Below are positions 18,942 through 29,394 of a stretch of DNA of 64,000 nt, one piece after another. Source of the stretch: Leishmania donovani (taxonomy: Eukaryota > Euglenozoa > Kinetoplastea > Trypanosomatida > Trypanosomatidae). A model generated the notes under the pieces. The model saw only the letters and a list, made by a program, of their open reading frames with translations. It did not search any database and was not told where the DNA came from. The stretch spans positions 152,237-216,236 of the forward strand of contig NC_018247.1 of NCBI RefSeq assembly GCF_000227135.1, read 5' to 3'. The position numbers and the translations under genes are program-made. Numbering within the stretch: the stretch's first letter is position 1; each line of letters starts with the position of its first letter.

Positions 18942-21317
18942 ATGAGCCGGCACAGCCGCAAGTTGCACGTGCGCCTGCTGCGCGCCGCCGTCGTCGTCGC
19001 TGCAGGCACATTTGCATATCGGCGATGGTGTCTTCGCCCCTCCAGCGCGTTGTCGGCTTCTGCCTACCGGCCGGCGAATGGAGCCGACCATTACCGTGAC
19101 AGTCCCGCACCGCGCTCTTCGCGCTGGGCAGCGCTGCAACGAAGCTCAGCAGCGGACCCATTTGACCTCCTCGTGATTGGTGGGGGCCTCACAGGCCTCT
19201 ACACTGCCGTCGATGCGGCACAACGCGGGCTGCGAGTGGCTTTGGTCGACGCGGCAGACTTCGGTGGAGGCAGCGCAGCTTCGTGCATGCCCTCTGTCTC
19301 TCCAGGCGCGTTGCCGTACGTGCAGCGAGCCCTGCGACAGCGCGACTGGGACTGGCTGCGGATGGCGGCAACCGTGCTCGTGGAGGAGACGACGTGGCGC
19401 AACGTCGCACCGCGGTGTGTTGTGGCGCCCGACACACTGCTGCGACGCTGGCAGAACTGGCGTTGGCGAGGCACCGTGGGCGGAAGCGGCTGCGAAGCCG
19501 CGTCCAAAGCAGGGGCCGCCGAAGATGGCACCACTGCTGTGTTACATTCAGAAGAAACTTCAGCGAAAGCGCCGTCGTTACTGCCTTTCGATCCGACGCC
19601 TGCCACAACGACGCTGTTGCCAGCCTTGCACTCGACGGAGATGGTGGAGTACGTCTGCGCCGCGGTTTTGAGTACGGTGATGAGTATTTTTTGCGGCCCG
19701 CTGCGCCCGAACCTCGTGCTACCTGGGCCCGTCGTTCAGGCGCGCCTACCAGCGCTCGCACCCAGCCCGGGGCCGTCCCCCTCGCCAGCGCGACTGCGAG
19801 GGGGCATCATAGCCAACGACTTCGCGCTGCGTGGAAATACAGTCGCCGTGTCGCTTGCACGCACCGCAGAGGAGCTCGGTGTGACGGTGTTATCCTATGC
19901 CCCTGTGTTCGCCATTCAAGAGGTTTCTGCGCCGGCCACGACGGAGATGGAGATGAGTTCGCCGTCCAGTTCTACCCGCGCCTCTTCGTGCGCTGGCGTG
20001 ATGCTGGTCTCTGTTCGCGATGCGTTGGCTGCGAAGGCAGTTGCAGCGAGTCTGCCAGCGTCGCCAGACCGATCACGGCCACGCTTCTTGCAGCGGCTAC
20101 TGGGACAGAGCAGCGCCTCTTCTCCCTCATCCACTGCCGACTCGGCTGCATCGCCGAGAAGCGCAGTATGGAGCCCGGATGCCGCAACCACGACGCACGT
20201 CTACACACGCGGCGTGGTGAACTGCACAGGTTGCTGGGCAGACACCGTGAAGGCCATGTTCGACGGAAACGCCAGTGACACCGTGCCGGCTGCGTTTGCC
20301 GGATACCAGGCGTACTCCTACCTGATTGCTCCCGCCAACGCCGTGCATGCTGCGCCGCCCCCATCAACGCCACCCACGGACAGCCACGGCGTAGGACAGG
20401 GGGCCGTGGCCTCCTTCCCGCCGCTTTCCGAGACGATGCGGGCAGCGGCACTGCTCTTCAGCTCTCCACGGCTGAGCTTTGCCTCGGTGATGGTGCTGCC
20501 GTGGTGGGACCGGTGCGTGATGCTGGGGCCGAGTATCTCTTCGCTGCCACGGCTGCCGGCGACCGTCACGGCGCACACCAACGGTTCGCTGCACTCGGTG
20601 GACGGATACGCCGCACAGCGCCAGCGTACGCTGTCGATGCTGCGCAGCAGCGGCGTGTCTGTGGACGCATCGCGCCTGCTCTCGTGCGTGTCGCAGATTG
20701 TGCCGCACGTGAAGGGGCCTAAGGAAGTGCCGTGGACTGGAGCGCTGCTGCATCGAGGCTACGCCTTGCACTTTTCTTCAGTGCCGCTGCCCAAGAGAGG
20801 CGACCAGAGTGACATCGAAGAACTTGTGTCTTTGGTAAGCAACTGTGCAGACGCCACCGGGGACGCTGTCGCTGTTGCGCGCCGCGACGTCCCGCTCCTC
20901 CACGTGTACGGCGGTACCCCGCTGTTGGCACGTCGGATTGCTGAGGAGGCGGTCGACGCCCTTGTGTACCACGAGCCGCCGCTGTTCTCAGAGAAGACGC
21001 GCAAGAAGCTCCACCGGTGCCGCACGCGCTATCTGCAACTGACTACGCCAGCTTCTCTCTGCACCACCACCGATAGCGGGCCGATGAACGCACGAGCGCG
21101 TCTGGAGACCCTTGTGAAGGACACCTACGCTGAACGCGTAGTCGATGTCGTAGCCCGCCGCACACACACCGCGTACACCAGCCCTGCCGAAGCCCTGCAA
21201 GCCATACCCACGCTAGCGAGCGTCATGGGTGGTCTGCTGCAGTGGGATGAAGCCAGGAGATTTTCAGAGGTTGAGGCTGCGCGGCGTCTCGTGCACAGCG
21301 TGGCGGTAACCGTTTGA
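18942..21317 (+). CDS. Divergent FAD-dependent glycerol-3-phosphate dehydrogenase-like protein
   Basis: 791 residues, longer than the usual ~600 of this family. An N-terminal basic/hydrophobic segment (LLRAAVVVAAGTFAYRRW) looks like a mitochondrial signal-anchor. The FAD dinucleotide fold is intact: DLLVIGGGLTGLYTAVDAA near residue 75, then RVALVDAADF. Later family blocks are recognisable: GVVNCTGCWADTVK, LPWWDRCVMLGPS, and VYGGTPLLARRIAEEAVDAL near residue 660. However, the HGGxRYL block expected after the first strand pair reads SPGALPYVQ, and the GxRPL block reads SQIVPHV, so the two arginines that hold glycerol-3-phosphate in well-studied members appear lost. Large Ala/Ser-rich inserts interrupt the fold. 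It could act on another substrate or be a pseudoenzyme. ATG 18942 gives a sensible targeting peptide. Confidence 0.83.
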   Translation: MSRHSRKLHVRLLRAAVVVAAGTFAYRRWCLRPSSALSASAYRPANGADHYRDSPAPRSSRWAALQRSSAADPFDLLVIGGGLTGLYTAVDAAQRGLRVALVDAADFGGGSAASCMPSVSPGALPYVQRALRQRDWDWLRMAATVLVEETTWRNVAPRCVVAPDTLLRRWQNWRWRGTVGGSGCEAASKAGAAEDGTTAVLHSEETSAKAPSLLPFDPTPATTTLLPALHSTEMVEYVCAAVLSTVMSIFCGPLRPNLVLPGPVVQARLPALAPSPGPSPSPARLRGGIIANDFALRGNTVAVSLARTAEELGVTVLSYAPVFAIQEVSAPATTEMEMSSPSSSTRASSCAGVMLVSVRDALAAKAVAASLPASPDRSRPRFLQRLLGQSSASSPSSTADSAASPRSAVWSPDAATTTHVYTRGVVNCTGCWADTVKAMFDGNASDTVPAAFAGYQAYSYLIAPANAVHAAPPPSTPPTDSHGVGQGAVASFPPLSETMRAAALLFSSPRLSFASVMVLPWWDRCVMLGPSISSLPRLPATVTAHTNGSLHSVDGYAAQRQRTLSMLRSSGVSVDASRLLSCVSQIVPHVKGPKEVPWTGALLHRGYALHFSSVPLPKRGDQSDIEELVSLVSNCADATGDAVAVARRDVPLLHVYGGTPLLARRIAEEAVDALVYHEPPLFSEKTRKKLHRCRTRYLQLTTPASLCTTTDSGPMNARARLETLVKDTYAERVVDVVARRTHTAYTSPAEALQAIPTLASVMGGLLQWDEARRFSEVEAARRLVHSVAVTV

Positions 21318-22802
21318 ATTGCGTTGTCGATGCTGTTCGCGGCGGTGGCGGTGGGGCGGAACGTCCGTCTTGGAAGAGGGCGGCGCTTCTTTGGTACCCC
21401 TTGTCTCTGTGTGGCTCCAGCGGTGTTTTGTGCGCTATGGTCGCAAGCCGCCAGCCGCCAGCCAGCCACCCCACTCCCTCCTTCGCAGTCACGCAGGCAG
21501 GCACACACGCACACGGAGATAGAGAGACTGAAGCACTCTTCCTGTTCTTCTATCTCTGTGTCTTTAGAGGATCCGGCCAGGTGGCCTGCCCATCGCTCTC
21601 CGTGCCTGCGGTCGCGTACGCGCGCGTTCTTACGCCTCACGTGTGACCGGACACCTTCTCTCTACTTTGGTCCTTTCGTGTCTCCCTCTGTCTGCGCGCT
21701 CCATGGCATCGCCGCAAAACGCCACAGGAACGCTGAAAAAAAAAGCCCGTAGGGCGGGGGGAGGGGAGGGGCGCCGGGTGTGCACACGCTGGATCTATCA
21801 TTGCGGCGCCAGAGCGTGCAAGTGTTTTTTTTTTCGGTGGCGGTGATGGTGGTGATGGGGCACTGGATAGCCTACATGCGTCAACGCGCGCGCTCAATCG
21901 TGCGATCGTGCGGGGTGCGGCGTGAGGGTGCTCATTTCCCGTTTTGAAAGAAGGCGATGTTTCGGGGCGGGATGTTGGTCCTCGCTCTCCCTCGCCCTCT
22001 CCCCGGCTGCCCCCCCCCCCCACCGAAGCAGCTCACTGCAGCTGGAACGTCTTGCGCCGCGCTTTGATTTGCGCTCTGTTCTTGCGTCGAGGGCTCAGTG
22101 CCCCCCCCCCACAGACACACACACACACCTCCACCCCAATCGTGCGCCCGCATTTCTTTACTTGAGGGCCGTCTACTCTTCCGCCCTCCCTCCTTTCTTG
22201 TCGGTCGCAACTCCCGCTTCAATCTCGCCCGCGCGCCGACGTCCTATCCGGCTGTTGATTGCACTGCCAGTAGTGTGCTGCTGCTGCTGCCGGCGCGATT
22301 TCTTCGCCCTTGCGATTTAACTGCGTACTTTTCAATTTCTCGCTGTGTCTCTCCGTTGCATGCACCGTCGTGAGGCGCAGCGCTGCCGCCGGCCGACATA
22401 CCAGCGTAAGTGGTACAGCTTGGCGCCTCTGTATCTCCTCTTCTCCCGGCATCGTAGCGACGCCACCGTTCACGCACGCACAGGCACCCGCGGCTCGCGC
22501 CAGCGCATTGAAGTCGCGCGCGCTCTCCTGGCGTTTCTTGGGACAAGCGAAACGCCTTAACCCGCAAACACACACCGGGAGGCTCTCGTACACGCACCAT
22601 CTCCACTCCGGCCTGCTCGCGTATTCTATGTGAGGGTGAGTGCGCCAGTCACGCTTTCCGTGCAGCCGCCGGTGCAGTGATTCACTCTCCGACGTGGCGG
22701 CAAGAGCGCCGGGCGCTCACAGCAGCACTCTGTGCACACTCTTGCACGTGAGCCCACTTACCTGTGGCATTGGACCGGAAAGAACGGGAGAGCGGACCCG
22801 CA
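21318..22802. other. Intergenic spacer
   Basis: About 1.5 kb with homopolymers (A8 at 21736, T10 at about 21825, C12 at 22010-22021, C9 at about 22101-22110), a CA run (22114-22128) and a (CTG)n at 22276-22291. No credible gene on either strand. Several AGs between 22640 and 22760 could serve as acceptor for the next gene. Confidence 0.55.
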
Positions 22803-24266
22803 ATGGCCTCGGACACATCGAGCAACTTTTACTACTTCGCCTACGGAACCTATGCCGATGCAGCGGAGTTGCAGCGGTCTCTTGCCGCCGTCTCCGGTGG
22901 TGCCGTGCCGATCATCCATTCAGCCCGCCCTGCCCTCCTTCCAGGGTACCGCCTCGTGTTCGACGCCGTGAGCGCTGAAGGGCCGCGGCTAGGCTGCATC
23001 AACATCGCCCCGCTCAGTCTCGTCGCCCGCGATCCATCGACGGCGCGCCTCTCTCCGAGCAAGGACCGGGATGGAAAGTCACACGAGTACAAGACGGCTT
23101 TTCGCGACGGGGTTCGGGGGATTCTGTACGAGCTCTCCGCCACTGTGCGTGAACCACTGCTGCTGGCTGTCGCGCGCGAAGGGTCGTTCAACATGTATGC
23201 CATGCTCACCTGCTACGCGATGAGTGACGTTCATCGCGCCGTGCGGGCGCCAGACTCGCCGATGTTTGCGTCCCTCGTGGTCGCCGCGCTGGACATGCCG
23301 CTCATGGAGCGCAAGTTCTCCGTGGAGGCCCTCATGCAGCTTCGCTGGCAGCCGCTGCCGAAGCCGCAAGGGGTCCAGGCCCAACCAGGGCTGGTCGCCG
23401 TTGTTGCGTCCTCCCCGGCTGGCACTCCAAACGGTGCCGCTTCCACGCCTCAGCCGCGCTGGCCTGGATTACATTGGTGCAACTGCATCCACTCCGTGCG
23501 CGTTGCCCCCAGCCAAGCATACGCAGCGCTCCTGGAGAAGGCCTACCGTGAGTACATCCACCTGAACATAGCAGCCAATCAGGACGGCAGTAGCTCCACT
23601 GCGGTCGCCACCCACAGCTCAGCGTCCTCGGATAGCGGCGACGCCGACTTGTACGCGACAGCGATCCATCGCATGGTGTACCAGCAGGCCTGCAATGTCA
23701 GCAAGGACTCACAGGAGGTCAAGACGTGGTACTTGGCGTACGGCTCTAACATGTCTTGGGAGCAGGTGTGCGTCCGTATCGGCCCGCCGTACCAGCGCCG
23801 CCCCGCCAAGCTGCTCGGCTATGTGCTCGTTGCCAATGCAGTATCCATAGGCCACTCGAACGGAGGTAACTTCGGATATTACAACGTGGAGCCGGTGGTG
23901 CTGCGGGAAATAAAGGAGGCGCAGGGGATGGTGAAACACCCCAGTACGATGCCGCCATACGTCTGCGGTGCTGCGTACGAGATCAGCCAGGCACAGCTGG
24001 AGATCATGGACACCTACGAAAGAGGCTACTCCCGCGAGCTGCACCGCTGCACCGACCTAAGCGATGCGACGGCGGCCCCGCTGGAGTGCTGGACTTACAT
24101 TGCACAGCACACCTCCGAAGAGTTGCTGCCGTCGCACGAGTACCAATCACGCGTGTTGGAGGGCGCGGACATTCTACCGCCGGAGTACATCGAGTGCATC
24201 CGTGCCATACCGACGAACCCGCTGCGGAGTCCACGGCAGGACAAGCGCCTTCGCAAAGAACTCTGA
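22803..24266 (+). CDS. Tandem gamma-glutamylcyclotransferase-like (AIG2/GGCT fold) protein
   Basis: 487 residues with two copies of the GGCT/AIG2-like fold. The second copy begins TWYLAYGSNMSWEQV (about residue 307) with the canonical YGSN phosphate-binding loop, and later has YVCGAAYEISQAQLEIMD followed by TYERGY, where the Glu matches the catalytic position of GGCT enzymes. The first copy begins FYYFAYGTYADAAEL (near residue 8) with YGTY instead of YGSN, and has GILYELSATV and AREGSFN later. Known GGCTs release 5-oxoproline from gamma-glutamyl dipeptides or glutathione; trypanosomatids use trypanothione, so the substrate here is open. ATG 22803 is the first ATG after the spacer AGs; the GTG at 22764 upstream is not needed. 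Confidence 0.8.
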   Translation: MASDTSSNFYYFAYGTYADAAELQRSLAAVSGGAVPIIHSARPALLPGYRLVFDAVSAEGPRLGCINIAPLSLVARDPSTARLSPSKDRDGKSHEYKTAFRDGVRGILYELSATVREPLLLAVAREGSFNMYAMLTCYAMSDVHRAVRAPDSPMFASLVVAALDMPLMERKFSVEALMQLRWQPLPKPQGVQAQPGLVAVVASSPAGTPNGAASTPQPRWPGLHWCNCIHSVRVAPSQAYAALLEKAYREYIHLNIAANQDGSSSTAVATHSSASSDSGDADLYATAIHRMVYQQACNVSKDSQEVKTWYLAYGSNMSWEQVCVRIGPPYQRRPAKLLGYVLVANAVSIGHSNGGNFGYYNVEPVVLREIKEAQGMVKHPSTMPPYVCGAAYEISQAQLEIMDTYERGYSRELHRCTDLSDATAAPLECWTYIAQHTSEELLPSHEYQSRVLEGADILPPEYIECIRAIPTNPLRSPRQDKRLRKEL

Positions 24267-24739
24267 GCTGTTTCTCTGAATTGGCCGCGTGAGCAGCCAC
24301 GTGCAGCCTTGTGAGCGGCGCTGTTTAACACCCTCAGCTCCCCGCTCTGTACATAACTCCCCACCCCCACCCCTCCGTCTCGTACTCTTCTGGACGCCTG
24401 CGGTGGATATTGCATCCCATAATCATCCGTAAAATGCCTTATCTCCTGCCTATTCTTTGAAGGACGAAAGAACGGCGAAACATCGGTAAGTCACAACGTG
24501 AACATGCTTTTTTTTTTTGGTTGTTTGCAGCACCTCCCCCTATCCCGCCGATGTGTGAACGCTTGCCAGCGCGCGTCTCTCGCTCTCGCCCACCTGCGTC
24601 TTAGCATATGTGCGCGCGTGTGCAGCAGAGGGGGCATAGGGGTGCTAATGTGGCTCGATGGCCGTCGTCACACACACCCTCCTCTTCCACAGCGACCGGC
24701 CGTCTTCTCGTTGTTTGAATAGTGACGATCGATCTGCCC

Positions 24740-25200
24740 TCCCCCTTTTGTTGTCATGGACATCGTACAGCAACTCTTTCGGTGCGTGTTCGGCGCTCTG
24801 AGTCCGTCATGGCGGGGGCGACACCGCTCAGTGCTTCGTACCTCAGGGTCCAGCACACCCGCTCTCTGTGTCGGGAAGCCAAGCAGCCCCTTATGTCCCT
24901 GCCGATGCCAGACCACCTCTGGCGCAGACAGGGTCAAGCACCCCACGGCGCAAGGAGGGGCCAGAGCGAGCCGCGACAGTGCAGACGTGTGCGCCATCCA
25001 TGGGATGGGCAATGCGCCAGCCTGACCCGCACCTACCTCACCAGGCCCTCGCACTGCCCTGCCGGTGGGGTGGTGGGGAGCCTGGGCCACCCCGATGGCG
25101 GCACCGCGTGGCGACCGGCACAATGGGAGCGGCTGTGCGGCGACCTGCGAGGCGGGGATGGTGGGCGGAGTCTGAGTCCGAGGCGATGCTCCGATGAATG
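24740..25200. mobile_element. Probable degenerate SIDER-type retroposon
   Basis: This block differs from the surrounding spacer: no CA/GT runs, balanced composition, and long fortuitous open frames on both strands (24722-25201 on +, 24668-25261 on -). Segments such as CAGACCACCTCTGGCGCAGA and CCATCCATGGGATGGGCAAT match my memory of a sequence that recurs in Leishmania 3'UTRs as short interspersed degenerate retroposons (SIDER). I could not align it, and the boundaries are approximate. SIDER2 copies in 3'UTRs are known to affect mRNA stability, so it may act on the upstream GGCT-like mRNA. Confidence 0.45.
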
Positions 25201-25220
25201 AGTAGGCGCATCGCTGTAAC

Positions 25221-25307
25221 GTGTGTGTGTGTGTGTGTGCGCGTGTTCGGCTGCTTCGCACGACGCGGATGGGGGCCTGTGACAGGGCTGGTGTGTGTGT
25301 GTGTGTG
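25221..25307. repeat. Two (GT)n microsatellites
   Basis: (GT)n at 25221-25240 and at 25291-25307, directly after the probable retroposon. Confidence 0.9.
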
Positions 25308-25945
25308 GTGTGCGTGTGGTGGTGGGGAGGTGCAGCTTAGTTTGACCTCATGCTCTATGGCCGGAGTACTGCACACGACGAAGGAAGAGGAGAAAAGGGT
25401 GCGCTGAACGGGAAAAGGGGTATAGCGGCAGTGACATCGCGCTGTCGTCGCGCCACCCATGTGGTCGCCCCGGAACAGACTACAGCACAGAAGACGATTT
25501 ATTTCCTTAGTGGCGAACATGCCGCTGTTGCGTGCACGGTAGCTCTACGACGGACTCAGGCGAACGCACATTGAGGGAGCGTGTGCTTACAAAGTCCTGT
25601 GTCGGGCCCGCACGCACACGCACCCACCACCCGACACCAGTGGTGCCGGTGGTCTCGTATTGTGCTAGTCGTCAAGAGAGAACCATGCGTTGCCTCTTCT
25701 CTTTTCTCTGCCCGCCGTCCACGGGCCATGAGCGGGGCCGCGTATGCGTGACCGCCAACGGCGTCTCCCTTTCCTGCTGCTGCTGCTGCTCGAATATGTT
25801 TTCCACTGCGCCTCGCTCGCTCTCCTCCGTGGATCATGGTTGGCAGCTGGCATACTCTTGTTTCTTTCTCCACACACTGGCATTTTCTTTTTCCGGGGAA
25901 CGCACGTGCATGCACACATGTTAACGCACTGCACTATCTGACGCT

Positions 25946-25977
25946 GTCTCCCGCTTTCTCACACTTTTCGCACGCAG
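25946..25977 (+). promoter_or_regulatory. Predicted spliced-leader acceptor for the ORF at 26054
   Basis: TGTCTCCCGCTTTCTCACAC then TTTTCGCACGCAG ending at 25977: a textbook tract plus CAG. The first ATG after it is 26054, which supports that small ORF being a real gene. Confidence 0.6.
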
Positions 25978-26053
25978 CCACAGGAGAAGCAGCGTGGGTT
26001 GTCTGTGACTTCCTCACTGCTCTCCCCTCCCTCTGCCATTGTCTCCGATCATC

Positions 26054-26344
26054 ATGCAGGCGGAGTATAAGTTCGACGCCGCGGACCGCAGGCGCGGCCC
26101 GCCGCCGAACAACCCCGAGCGCGCGCTCGACTACCGTGAGCACACCGACGATGACAAGCTGATGGTGCACGCAAGTCAGGTCAACTACCTCTCTAAGCCA
26201 CGCCACCGCAATTGCTTGACGGAGTTTATCATCGTTGAGACACCTGTAGTGTCCTTCTTGGTCGACAGCGTTGACCCGTCGCCATGCCTGTTGCGTCGCT
26301 CAGGTCGCCAAGGTACTAAAAATGAGGAAAAGGGAGTCAGCTAA
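26054..26344 (+). CDS. Small hypothetical protein, 96 residues
   Basis: The first ~58 residues (MQAEYKFDAADRRRGPPP onward, through VNYLSKPRHRNCLTEFI) use strongly GC3-biased codons and look like real coding sequence: charged, Pro-rich, no membrane segment. From about base 26225 the codon bias falls away and the remaining ~38 residues look like translated spacer. The protein may simply end in a poorly conserved tail, or the gene may be truncated relative to its relatives. Neither other frame continues a plausible protein across 26225-26345, so I see no simple frameshift. The strong acceptor at 25977 and first-ATG position support expression. No family recognised. Confidence 0.6.
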   Translation: MQAEYKFDAADRRRGPPPNNPERALDYREHTDDDKLMVHASQVNYLSKPRHRNCLTEFIIVETPVVSFLVDSVDPSPCLLRRSGRQGTKNEEKGVS

Positions 26345-29300
26345 CACACGCCTGCCATTGATCGAGAGCGTCGAACCGAACGCAACACGAAAAGAAGCCG
26401 CTGCGATGATGACTATGTTGTTTCTCCCTAGTGTCTTCCTCAACTGTTCAACATCTATTCATGGGGGGGAAGCGGGGGGCGTGGGCTTGGAGCATCCGGA
26501 GCCGCCCCCCTGTTCGTCCGATTCTTGCTCCTTACTTCTTGAGGACGCCATGGCATGTCTGTTTCCTTCTGCTGTAGACGAAGGGGCACAGGGCACGGTA
26601 GCCCACCACCCCTCCCCCTGCCGTCTACGACATCCCCAAACTCCATCATGGCTTTGGCAACTTATACACCTACACCAACACACGGACGGGCTCGTGCACT
26701 TGCACCGATACATGTGCCACCACCATCCTCATCACCAACACCAAAGACAACGGGATACACACAACGAAAAACAAACAGGAGCGCGCAGACACACCTCGCA
26801 GCGAAGAAAACTCAAGCATACGTCGTTGAAGTCTTCCAGAGCATTGTGGGTTCACGTGTACTTGTGTGCTTGTGTGTGTGTGTGTGTCTGCGCGCTCCTG
26901 TTTGTCTACGCCCACCTCCCTGCGCCGCTCATTCCGTTGTTTTGTTTTTGTCTGTGTGTTCTCTCTCTCCCCCCCGTGCTTGCTTCGGATTCCGTGCGCT
27001 TCCCGACCCCCGACTCCTTTTGCTGCTTTGCTCCGATTTTACTCATCACGCACGCGCGCACGCGCGCACCCGCTGCCCCTCTCCCCCCTCTCTCTATCTC
27101 TGCCTGTGAGCCGCACAATCGTTTTTTTTTCCCCCTAATGTCTGTGCTTCCCACCCCCCTCCATTACCTACGTAGGCATTTTACTGTGTTGCATGCGCCT
27201 TGACGTGGCCCTTCTTCGTCGTTGCCTCTCTGCCTGCGTATCTGCGAGGCTCCTTGTCGCACACTTCATGGCTCACCCGCATTCTTGCCGGAATTCTCTC
27301 TGCACCGCACGCACCTGCGCGTGCATCTCGCCGTCTTCCAACGCGCAACGGTACGCCTTCGTGTGTGTATGCGTGTGTGTGTGTGTTGGTGTTGTTGTTG
27401 TGCGTGCTTGTGCGAACGAGTGTGTGCACGCGGAACCGTGGCATCTGTATGTGCACGTGCGGCGCGATGAGAGAGGGGGGACGGCTTTCCTTGTGCTGTT
27501 TTCGTGTGCATTCGTGCTTCTTTCTCGACTTGTGTCCTCTTCGCTTCTGAACGACCCCCTATCGTGATTTCTCGTTTTGGCGGTGCGGAGAGGGGAGGGT
27601 GGGTGTGCGGGCTCTTCTGTTCTTAGTCCTGCTTTCTTTTCTTCTCGTGCTGCCCCCCCCCCCGTGCTTCCACAAGAAGGCGTGTGCATGCATACGTGTG
27701 CATGTGCATGTGTGCTCTTGCCTTGATCGCGTGCTGAAGTGGTCCTGCGCCGCCATCCTTCTCTTCCTCCCATCTTGCCGATCGCCGGCCGCTTTCTCTG
27801 CCGCTCTTATCCATCCCTTTCCCTGTGTTGCACCCCTCATCGCAGGCGCTTGCTCTCGCACCACGTCCTACCATCTCTCCCCGTTCTCCCTCTTTTGTCT
27901 GTGTATGCTTGCTCGTCACCCTCCGCTAACCATCCCTCCACACACACACGCACACGCCGCCGCCCACCCCGTTGTGCGAGGTGGATGGATCACTTCCGTT
28001 TTCGTTGCTGTTGTTTTAGCGTTGATGCGTGTGTGGGTGCTTGGAGGATGGGGGAGGGGAGGGATGCGTGCGCTAGGCATTGTGGTACTTGCTTCATCGA
28101 CAGCGGTGCAAAACGACAGCCGACGAAGGCCAACGGTAACCGTGTAACGATTTTTGGGGGAGGGGAAGGGACGTGCAGTGGAGACGAATGCGAAGGAGCT
28201 CGCGCTACTTGCTCAGCACATGCTGCACTCCTCCGTCGCGTGACCTTCACCTTTTCTATTTTTGATCGCCCGCCTCCCTCCTCTCCCCTCCCCCCTCGTC
28301 GTTCCCCTCGCGGACGCCCTCGCAATCTTCTCGCCCCTCTCACGCCACAGTTGGGTGGCATCAGGGCAAGCAGGGAGGGCCAGGCGGCGAAGCTTTCGCC
28401 AACCATGCGAGCGGGGGTGGGCGAGCCCGGAGAGGCAGCCGGCGCACGGCACTTATATCCGTCTCAGAGGTGAAACGGGACGAAGGTGCATCCGTTGGAA
28501 GGGAGAGAGGGCGTCGGAAGGATGCAAGCACACGCTTCGTCCGCGGCAGCGGAGAGGCCATGAGGCTCTTTGTGCCTCGGTGGAGAACGCCATCACGCCG
28601 ACCCGTGCAGCGCCGTGAGCATCTTCTTTACCGTAGCACTCCCTCCAGGCTGTCCCAGCACGAGTCGTATGGCGAGGAGCGAAGGAGTATCATGTCCGTT
28701 TTTGCATAGACGCTCTCGGGCGGCGGTGGTGCACACAGCGTGTCTGGGGTGTCCTTCTCTTTGGTCGGCCAGGCCACTCCCCTTTATCCTCCACCTTTCA
28801 ACCCACGTACGTTTCTGGTGCGACGTCGCACCGAGCAAAAGCGCCCGATGCCTGTGCCTGGGTAGAAGTCCGCTCACGGGATCCCCCTCCCTTTCTCTCC
28901 TCCTCCTCCCCGCTGCCTCGCCCTCCATTCCATCGCTTCCACCGAAGCCTCTATCCACGGTCCTCTTGCTCCCCTTCTTGTTTCTGTATGGTGGACCAAA
29001 CAACATGGCGCTTCTTTCTATGATGTCGGTCGTCGAATTCTTTCGCTGAGCGACTGCCCTCGCATGCACGCCTGTGCTCATTCGGACGTGATTCATCCGC
29101 CGGCCACGGCGCACTCATCATGCCGCGTGCTGCTTCTTCGTAACCTAGGTGGATAAACCCTCCCTCTCCGCACCGCGCCCCCTCCCTGCGGAACAGAAGA
29201 GGCACAGAGAACGGATACAGGGGAAGGGACACTCTCCCGCGCCCCCCTCCCTCCCAGACGCCATACACGCGGAGTGGCGTACGCCACGAAGGCACTGTCT

Positions 29301-29394
29301 ACACATCAGCTCACGCACACGAACACGCATCCATCCATAGAATACAAACAAGCGCACGCACCAGCATACGCACCCGAAGCGTCTGAACCTCGAG
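26345..29394. other. Three-kilobase gene-poor spacer
   Basis: The longest gap in the window. It holds GT repeats (26871-26887, 27362-27384), an alternating CG/CA stretch (27049-27070), T8 and C13 runs (27122-27130, 27650-27663) and many C/T tracts. All open frames are low-complexity Ser/Pro/Arg/Cys translations of these tracts. I see no tRNA-like or other structured RNA, but a non-coding RNA cannot be excluded by eye. Confidence 0.5.
29240..29257 (+). promoter_or_regulatory. Predicted spliced-leader acceptor for TMEM231
   Basis: GCCCCCCTCCCTCCCAG ends at 29257. The first ATG downstream is 29395. A second candidate is the AG just after the C-rich tract ending near 29196. Confidence 0.45.

Larger units (their letters stand above)
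24267..26053. other. Intergenic spacer containing a probable retroposon
   Basis: About 1.8 kb. It includes a T11 run (24508-24518), a low-microsatellite block at 24740-25200 called separately, two GT repeats (25221-25240, 25291-25307), a (CTG)n at 25774-25790 and a good splice acceptor at 25977. Confidence 0.55.

Noticed and set aside
24722..25201. 159-codon ORF on the plus strand and an overlapping 197-codon minus-strand ORF
   Set aside because: Both fall in the probable retroposon and look like translated non-coding DNA; the Trp/Arg/His-rich composition is unlike the neighbouring genes.
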